DNA of 64,000 nt from contig NZ_JAHWGT010000019.1 of NCBI RefSeq assembly GCF_020873895.1, forward strand, positions 1 to 64,000, given 5' to 3'. The stretch comes from Streptomyces sp. DH12 (GTDB taxonomy: Bacteria; Actinomycetota; Actinomycetes; Streptomycetales; Streptomycetaceae). Of this stretch, positions 59,402-64,000 are shown piece after piece. The notes beneath the pieces were generated by a model, which was given only the letters and a program-made list of their open reading frames with translations, made no database searches and was not told the origin of the DNA. The position numbers and the translations under genes were made by a program. Position 1 is the first letter of the stretch. Each line of letters starts with the position of its first letter.

Positions 59402-59905
59402 TCAGGCGTCGCCCCCGGGCCCGACACCCTCCGGCCCGGTGCCACTCGGCCCGGCGTCCCGGTCGGTTTCGGCCGGGCGGGGGAGCAGGAGCCCGAGGGC
59501 GACCATGGCGGCGCCGAACGCGAAGTGCAGCCAGGTGTCCGGTGTGTTGACGGGCACGACGCCGCTCTCGCTGTCCAGGTCGATGATCACCCCGTACACC
59601 GACAGCGCGAGGTAGATCAGGCCCCCGACGAGGAGGAACGGGCGGGCGTTGCCCGGGGTCCGCGCCGCGACGAGCGCCACGGCGCCGAACACCAGGTGCA
59701 CGACGTTGTGCAGGATCGACACCCGGAGCAGCCCGAGGAGCCGGGCGTCCGACTCGTGGTCGGCGAAGGCCAGCGTGTCGTAGCCGCTGGTGACGCCGGG
59801 GACGAAGCCCAGGCCGCCGATGAGCAGGAAGACCACCCCCACCAGCAGCGCGGCGAGTCGGACGGGGGTGCGGGACGTGGACGCCCCACGGTGTGCGCTG
59901 GTCAT
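59402..59905 (-). CDS. DUF4383 membrane protein (second copy)
   Basis: 167 aa, four transmembrane helices in the same positions as the paralogue at 13046-13498. Shared blocks: GFVPGVTSGYDTLAFADHES, SILHNVVHLVFGAVA and TPDTWLHFAFGAAMV. It has a longer Gly/Pro/Asp-rich C-terminal tail. The ATG at 59905 follows GGGAAGGG. Convergent with the unknown protein gene, 28 bases away. Function unknown. Confidence 0.9.
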   Translation of the reverse strand: MTSAHRGASTSRTPVRLAALLVGVVFLLIGGLGFVPGVTSGYDTLAFADHESDARLLGLLRVSILHNVVHLVFGAVALVAARTPGNARPFLLVGGLIYLALSVYGVIIDLDSESGVVPVNTPDTWLHFAFGAAMVALGLLLPRPAETDRDAGPSGTGPEGVGPGGDA

Positions 59906-60124
59906 TGACTGGCCCTTCCCGCCGGACGGCCGGCGCGGTCGGGCCGCGTCGCGCGGCAGCCGACGAGTGTCCCGCCCGGTCTCCGGTCACCCCGGGAGCC
60001 TATCCAGCGCCGGCGGACCCGCGACCCCCCACCCACCGCGGACCCGGTCCCGACCCGCCGGATCCGGCCCGCCCGCCCCCGACGGGCCCGTCGCGCCCGC
60101 GGCCGGGTCCGTCCCCGCCCCGTG

Positions 60125-61096
60125 TCAGGCGGTCAGCCGTGCCGGGAGCCACCGCAGTTGGGCGGCCTGCTGGTACGACTCACCGCCCTCGTGGTCGTTG
60201 AAGGCGTACACCTCGATCTCCTTGTCGGCGTGCGCGTACGCGTTGAACGCGGCGAACACCGTGGACGGCGGGCACGTCAGGTCCTCCAACGCGGCCGAGA
60301 ACAGGGCGGGCGCCGTGGCGCGCGCGGCGAAGTGCACGCCGTCGAAGTAGGCCAGCGTCCGCCCGACCTGTCCGGTCCGCCCGCGGTACGTCTTCAGGTA
60401 CGCGCCGATCTCCCGGTACGGGTTCCGGTCGGTGATGGTCGTCGCCCGAGGGAAGTCGCACAGGAACGGCACGTCGGGCAGGACCGCCAGCAGGTCGGGC
60501 ACGAGCCCGGAGACCGCCAGCGCGATGCCGCCGCCCTGGCTCACCCCGGCGACGGCCGTGCGGGCCGCGTCCACCCGCGGGTGCGACCGGGCGGCCGCCA
60601 CCGCCCGTACCGCGTCGGTGTACAGCCGGCGGTAGTAGTACGTCGCCGGGTCCTCGACTCCCCGGGTGAGGAAGCCGGGCGCGGCCGGGCCGCTGCCCAC
60701 CGGGTCGGGGGTGTCCCCGCCCGCCCAGGTGCCGCCCTGCCCGCGGGTGTCCATGACGAAGTGCGCGAATCCGGCGGAGGCCCACAGGAGATGGGTGTGG
60801 GGCAGGCCGCGCCCCCCGCCGTAGCCGACGAACTCCACCACCACCGGCAGCGGCCCGGTCGTCCCGGCGGGGAGGACGAGCCAGCCCTTGACGGGGTGGC
60901 CGCCGAAGCCCGCGAAGGTGACGTCGTGCACCTCCACGGCGGTCAGCCCGGTGGCGACCGGCTCGAACCGGGCGTCGAGCGCGTGGGCCGACGCCTCCTG
61001 GAGCGTGCCGGCCCAGAAGGCGTCGAAGTCGGCGGGCTCCTCGGACGAACTCCGGTACGTACGCAGCTCGTCGACGGGCAGGTCGAAGCGTGCCAT
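60125..61096 (-). CDS. Acetylxylan esterase family protein (AXE1/cephalosporin-C deacetylase)
   Basis: 323 aa carbohydrate esterase 7 fold, cytoplasmic (no signal peptide). Catalytic Ser in GVSQGGG (about 180), the Asp probably in the LEDLTCPPSTVF region, and His in NDHEGGES (about 304); RGQGG near 118 and the FVGYGGGRGLP oxyanion loop match the family. It removes acetyl groups from xylo-oligosaccharides or cephalosporins. GGAGGCCGCGC precedes the ATG at 61096. It faces the GH5 cellulase gene across a 167-base gap, so both may be induced by plant polysaccharide. Confidence 0.9.
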   Translation of the reverse strand: MARFDLPVDELRTYRSSSEEPADFDAFWAGTLQEASAHALDARFEPVATGLTAVEVHDVTFAGFGGHPVKGWLVLPAGTTGPLPVVVEFVGYGGGRGLPHTHLLWASAGFAHFVMDTRGQGGTWAGGDTPDPVGSGPAAPGFLTRGVEDPATYYYRRLYTDAVRAVAAARSHPRVDAARTAVAGVSQGGGIALAVSGLVPDLLAVLPDVPFLCDFPRATTITDRNPYREIGAYLKTYRGRTGQVGRTLAYFDGVHFAARATAPALFSAALEDLTCPPSTVFAAFNAYAHADKEIEVYAFNDHEGGESYQQAAQLRWLPARLTA

Positions 61097-61207
61097 GATC
61101 GCGCGGCCTCCTTGATCATCGGGTCGGGACGGCCTCACCGTACGTGGTGCGGCCACCCACCCGACAGGGTCTTGCGGCCCCGTCGAGGGAGCTGCTACCC
61201 ATTGGTT

Positions 61208-61220
61208 AGGAAAGTTTCCT
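61208..61220 (+). promoter_or_regulatory. Palindrome AGGAAAGTTTCCT upstream of the GH5 gene
   Basis: A 13-base palindrome in the gap between the divergent acetyl esterase and GH5 genes, 43 bases before the GH5 ATG, extended by TT on the left and TTC on the right. Palindromes with the core GAAAGTTTC have been reported, from memory, upstream of actinomycete polysaccharide-hydrolase genes controlled by ROK-family repressors. Good operator candidate. Confidence 0.55.
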
Positions 61221-61263
61221 TTCAGTCCTCGGCTCCCACGCCCCCATCCGCAACGGAGATCCC

Positions 61264-62409
61264 ATGAGATCGGCACGGACCTGGACCCGTGGCACCGGCG
61301 CCGCAGCCGGCGCCCTCGCCACCGCCCTCCTCCTCGGACTCGCCACGGCCCCGACCGCGCCCGCGGCCCCGGCCGCCCGCCCGGCCCCGGCCGGCGCGAC
61401 CGTCGCCGCCACCGCCCCGACCGCCGCGGCCCCGGCCGCCCCCACCGCGGACGGCACCGCCGCGGCGGCCACCCCCGCCGCGGTCAACGGCCGGCTCAGG
61501 GTCTGCGGCACGAAGCTGTGCAACCAGTACGGCAAGCCGGTGCAGTTGCGCGGCATGTCCACGCACGGCCTGCAGTGGTACCGCCAGTGCGTCACGTCCG
61601 GCTCCCTCGACGCCCTCGCCACCGACTGGAAGGCGGACGTCCTGCGGGTCTCCATGTACGTGCAGGAGGGCGGGTACGAGACCGACCCGCGCAAGTACAC
61701 CGACCTCGTCCACTCCGTCATCGAACAGGCCACCGCGCGCGGCATGTACGCCATCGTCGACTGGCACATGCTCGACCCGGGCGACCCGCATTACAACCTC
61801 AGCCGCGCGAAGACCTTCTTCACGGAGATCGCCCAGCGCCACCGCGGCAAGACCAACCTGCTGTACGAGATCGCCAACGAGCCCAGCGGCGTCAGCTGGC
61901 CCAGGATCAAGAGCTACGCGGAGCAGCTGATCCCCGTCATCCGCGCGCAGGACCCGAACACGCCCGTCCTCGTCGGCACCCGCGCCTGGTCGTCGTTCGG
62001 CGTCTCGGAGGGCGCGAACGAGTCGGAGGTCGTCGCCGCCCCGGTGAACGCCTCCAACATCATGTACACCTTCCACTTCTACGCCTCGTCCCACCGCGAG
62101 GCCTACCTCGACACCCTGTCCCGGGCCGCCGACCGACTGCCGGTCTTCGTGACCGAGTTCGGCACCCAGAACTACGCCGGCGAGGGCGCCGACGACTTCG
62201 CCATGTCCCAGCGCTACCTGGACCTGATGGCCGCCAAGAAGATCAGCTGGGTGAACTGGAACTTCTCCGACGACCACCGCACCGGAGCCGTCTTCAAGCC
62301 CGGCACCTGCGGCGCCGGCGGCCCGTGGACCGGCACCGCCCCGCTCAAGCCGGCGGGCGTGTGGATCCGCGACCGGATCCGGACCCCGGACGACTTCCCC
62401 ACCGGCTGA
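61264..62409 (+). CDS. Secreted GH5 endoglucanase
   Basis: 381 aa. A signal peptide (about 1-35) and an Ala/Pro/Thr-rich linker precede a GH5 barrel (about 75-370). Acid/base Glu in LYEIANEPSGVSW (NEP motif, about 205), nucleophile Glu in VFVTEFGTQN (about 300), and HGLQWY, DWH and HFYA as substrate-cleft strands. The layout fits GH5 subfamily 2 cellulases. No carbohydrate-binding module. GGAGATCCC lies before the ATG. It cuts cellulose or beta-glucan outside the cell; partner of the neighbouring acetyl esterase only by position. Confidence 0.93.
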   Translation: MRSARTWTRGTGAAAGALATALLLGLATAPTAPAAPAARPAPAGATVAATAPTAAAPAAPTADGTAAAATPAAVNGRLRVCGTKLCNQYGKPVQLRGMSTHGLQWYRQCVTSGSLDALATDWKADVLRVSMYVQEGGYETDPRKYTDLVHSVIEQATARGMYAIVDWHMLDPGDPHYNLSRAKTFFTEIAQRHRGKTNLLYEIANEPSGVSWPRIKSYAEQLIPVIRAQDPNTPVLVGTRAWSSFGVSEGANESEVVAAPVNASNIMYTFHFYASSHREAYLDTLSRAADRLPVFVTEFGTQNYAGEGADDFAMSQRYLDLMAAKKISWVNWNFSDDHRTGAVFKPGTCGAGGPWTGTAPLKPAGVWIRDRIRTPDDFPTG

Positions 62410-62449
62410 CCCCGCCCCCCCACACGGTCACTCCCCCCGGCCCCTCCCC

Positions 62450-62496
62450 GCCCCCGTCCGCCGCGGACCCCTGTGGTCCACTGTGCGGGCGGGGGC
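62450..62496 (+). terminator. Hairpin terminator after the GH5 gene
   Basis: GCCCCCGTCCGC (62450-62461) pairs with GCGGGCGGGGGC (62485-62496), one mismatch, with a 23-base loop, 40 bases after the stop. Confidence 0.5.
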
Positions 62497-62556
62497 GCCC
62501 CACGCCCCTCCCGCGACCGGCCGACCGGCGATTGAGACCGCCTGCCAGGAGGAGCA

Positions 62557-63858
62557 TTGACCACGTACCGCCAGCCCGGTGTCGTCCTCACCGACCACCG
62601 CTTCACCGTCCCCCTCGACCACGCCGACCCCGACGGCGAGACCATCGAGCTGTACGGGCGCGAGGTCGTCGCCGCCGGGCGGCGGGACGTGGACTGCCTG
62701 CCCTGGCTGGTGTACCTGGAGGGCGGTCCGGGCTGCGCGGTCCGGCGCTTCAGCGGCGCGCCCGCCTGGCTGGGCCGCGCCGTCGCCGAGTACCGCGTCC
62801 TCCTCCTCGACCAGCGCGGCACCGGCCGCTCCACGCCCGCCGACCGCCGGACGCTCCCGCTGCGCGGCGGCCCCCGCGAACAGGCCGCCTACCTCGCGCA
62901 CTTCCGCGCCGACGCGATCGTCCGCGACTGCGAACTGGTCCGCCGCCGGCTGACCGGCGGCGCCCCGTGGACCGTGCTCGGCCAGAGCTACGGCGGCTTC
63001 TGCGCCACCCACTACCTCTCCACCGCCCCCGAGGGGCTGGAGGCGGTGCTCGTCACCGGCGGCCTGCCCTCCCTGCGCGCCGGCGCCGACGAGGTCTACC
63101 GGGCCGCCTACCCGCGCATGCGGCGCAAGGTCCTCGCCCACTACGACCGCTACCCGCAGGACGTGGAGGCGGCCCGGCGGATCGCCGCCCACCTCGCCGA
63201 ACGCCCGGCGGTGCTGCCGGGCGGGCACCGGCTCACCGTCGAGGCGTTCCAGTCGCTCGGCGCCCTCCTCGGCACCGGCGACGGCGGCGACCATCTCCAC
63301 TACCTGCTGGAGGACGCCTTCGTCCGCACCCCCGCCGGGCGCGAGCTGTCCGACCCCTTCCTGGAGGCGGTGCGGGGCCACCTCTCCTTCGCCTCCCGGC
63401 CCCTCTACGCCGTGCTCCACGAGTCCATCTACGCCGACGGCAGGGCCCCGACCGACTGGGCCGCCGAGCGGGTGCGCGGCGAGTTCCCCGACTTCGACGC
63501 CGCCGCCGCGCTCGCCGGGGACGCGCCGCTGCTCCTGACCGGCGAGACGATCCACCCCTGGCACTTCACCACCGACCCCGCCCTCGTGCCGCTGCGCGAG
63601 ACGGCGGAACTGCTCGCCGCCCGCACCGACTGGGCCCCCCTCTACGACGCGGGACGCCTCGCCGCCAACACCGTGCCCACCGCCGCGGCCGTCTACCACG
63701 ACGACCTGTACGTCGACACGGCCCACTCGCTGGAGACCGCCCGCGCCGTCCGCGGCCTGCGCACCTGGGTGACCGACGAGTACGAGCACGACGGCGTACG
63801 GGCCGGCGGCGCCCGGGTCCTGGACCGGCTGCTGGCGCTGGTCCGCGGCGAGGTCTGA
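62557..63858 (+). CDS. Proline iminopeptidase (alpha/beta hydrolase, S33)
   Basis: 433 aa cytoplasmic peptidase of the prolyl aminopeptidase group. Oxyanion loop YLEGGPGC (about 51-58), LLDQRGTGRSTPA (about 82-94), nucleophile GQSYGG (about 144), and candidate acid/His in the last third (TGETIHPWH, VYHDDLYVDTAHS). Removes N-terminal Pro or related residues from peptides. The TTG start at 62557 is set by AGGAGGAGCA just upstream. Followed by a small hairpin and then the PIG-L gene on the same strand. Confidence 0.9.
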   Translation: MTTYRQPGVVLTDHRFTVPLDHADPDGETIELYGREVVAAGRRDVDCLPWLVYLEGGPGCAVRRFSGAPAWLGRAVAEYRVLLLDQRGTGRSTPADRRTLPLRGGPREQAAYLAHFRADAIVRDCELVRRRLTGGAPWTVLGQSYGGFCATHYLSTAPEGLEAVLVTGGLPSLRAGADEVYRAAYPRMRRKVLAHYDRYPQDVEAARRIAAHLAERPAVLPGGHRLTVEAFQSLGALLGTGDGGDHLHYLLEDAFVRTPAGRELSDPFLEAVRGHLSFASRPLYAVLHESIYADGRAPTDWAAERVRGEFPDFDAAAALAGDAPLLLTGETIHPWHFTTDPALVPLRETAELLAARTDWAPLYDAGRLAANTVPTAAAVYHDDLYVDTAHSLETARAVRGLRTWVTDEYEHDGVRAGGARVLDRLLALVRGEV

Positions 63859-63864
63859 CGGCGG

Positions 63865-63884
63865 AAGGGCCCCCACCGGCCCTT
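63865..63884 (+). terminator. Small hairpin after the iminopeptidase gene
   Basis: AAGGGCC pairs with GGCCCTT (7 base pairs, 6-base loop), 7 bases after the stop and 12 bases before the next ATG. Confidence 0.45.
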
Positions 63885-63895
63885 ATCCTGCGCCC

Positions 63896-64000
63896 ATGAG
63901 CGATCAGGAAAGCGGGCCGACGCCCCGTCAGGAAGCCGCCCCGCTGCGGCCCATGCCCGAGGACTGGCGGCGCGCCCTCGTCGTCGTCGCCCACCCGGAC
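63896..64000 (+). CDS. PIG-L/LmbE family deacetylase, partial at window end
   Basis: The first 35 codons only. After a polar N-terminus it reads RRALVVVAHPD, the start of the PIG-L deacetylase family, where the following residues (HPDD) bind zinc. Members remove acetyl from GlcNAc-linked substrates such as mycothiol or antibiotic intermediates. The ATG has a weak site; it follows the iminopeptidase gene on the same strand after a small hairpin. The rest lies outside the window. Confidence 0.75.
   Translation, partial: MSDQESGPTPRQEAAPLRPMPEDWRRALVVVAHPD

Noticed and set aside
61187-61200. CebR-like box (GGGAGCTGCTACCC) upstream of GH5
   Set aside because: It differs from the TGGGAGCGCTCCCA consensus by an inserted pair and a mismatch; too weak to call.
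1-64000. tRNA or rRNA genes, CRISPR arrays, insertion sequences, integrase or attachment sites
   Set aside because: None was recognised in either strand; the short tandem repeats lack the spacing of CRISPR arrays and no transposase frame was found.

Overview
The window reads as chromosomal DNA of a Streptomyces or a close actinobacterial relative. G+C is very high (well above 70 percent by eye), almost every third codon position is G or C, GTG and TTG starts are common, and many families are typically streptomycete: a conservon, DUF4383, DUF5709, DUF3618, a SAV_5884-type ATP-grasp RiPP maturase, and a chitinase promoter with the classical direct repeats. I saw no in-frame TTA codon, no tRNA or rRNA gene, no CRISPR array and no insertion sequence. 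Nearly all the long overlapping reading frames are high-GC shadows of the genes listed here.

Layout, left part (0.1-26 kb): an XRE-type regulator; a secreted GH18 chitinase (CBM2-FnIII-GH18); a VanW-family envelope protein; an alpha/beta hydrolase; a three-gene operon of a shortened SRPBCC protein, a zinc alcohol dehydrogenase and an acidic small protein; a proline-rich membrane protein and an APC permease; an envelope operon of a Pro-rich LEA-like protein, a holin-like protein and a DUF3618 protein; DUF4383 plus hemerythrin; DUF5709; a VOC protein; a lipid kinase; a DUF2945 protein; a lipoprotein; signal peptidase I; asparagine synthetase; an MFS exporter; small secreted proteins; and a TPR protein. 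A class IV aminotransferase gene faces a MerR regulator gene that appears frameshifted.

Middle part (26-44 kb): a cupin; a cobalamin riboswitch controlling a three-gene B12/metallophore ABC importer; an MpaB-like oxygenase; a glycosyltransferase; a class A beta-lactamase lipoprotein; an SRPBCC protein; a phytoene-desaturase-like flavoprotein; an SDR; a PBP with an intact glycosyltransferase half but a degenerate transpeptidase half; a two-gene graspetide (ATP-grasp RiPP) locus next to a secreted subtilase with a P-domain; and a MerR regulator.

Right part (44-64 kb): a terpene synthase/cytochrome P450 pair behind an AT-rich promoter region, followed by a large LuxR-type ATPase regulator and a methyltransferase; a Cys-rich/pentapeptide-repeat protein divergent from a MEDS-STAS protein and its HATPase partner; a complete conservon (cvnABCD order) on the opposite strand; an ICL/PEP-mutase family enzyme; a protein of unknown function; a second DUF4383 protein; an acetylxylan-esterase-family enzyme divergent from a secreted GH5 cellulase; a proline iminopeptidase; and the start of a PIG-L deacetylase.

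The themes are polysaccharide breakdown (chitinase, GH5, acetyl esterase), envelope biology, small natural-product loci (terpene, graspetide) and multi-part signalling (conservon, MEDS-STAS/HATPase). Best candidates for something new are the graspetide locus with its neighbouring protease, the terpene-P450 locus with a possible tiny ORF in its promoter region, the PBP with a lost transpeptidase site, and the Cys-cluster/pentapeptide fusion facing the MEDS-STAS/HATPase pair.
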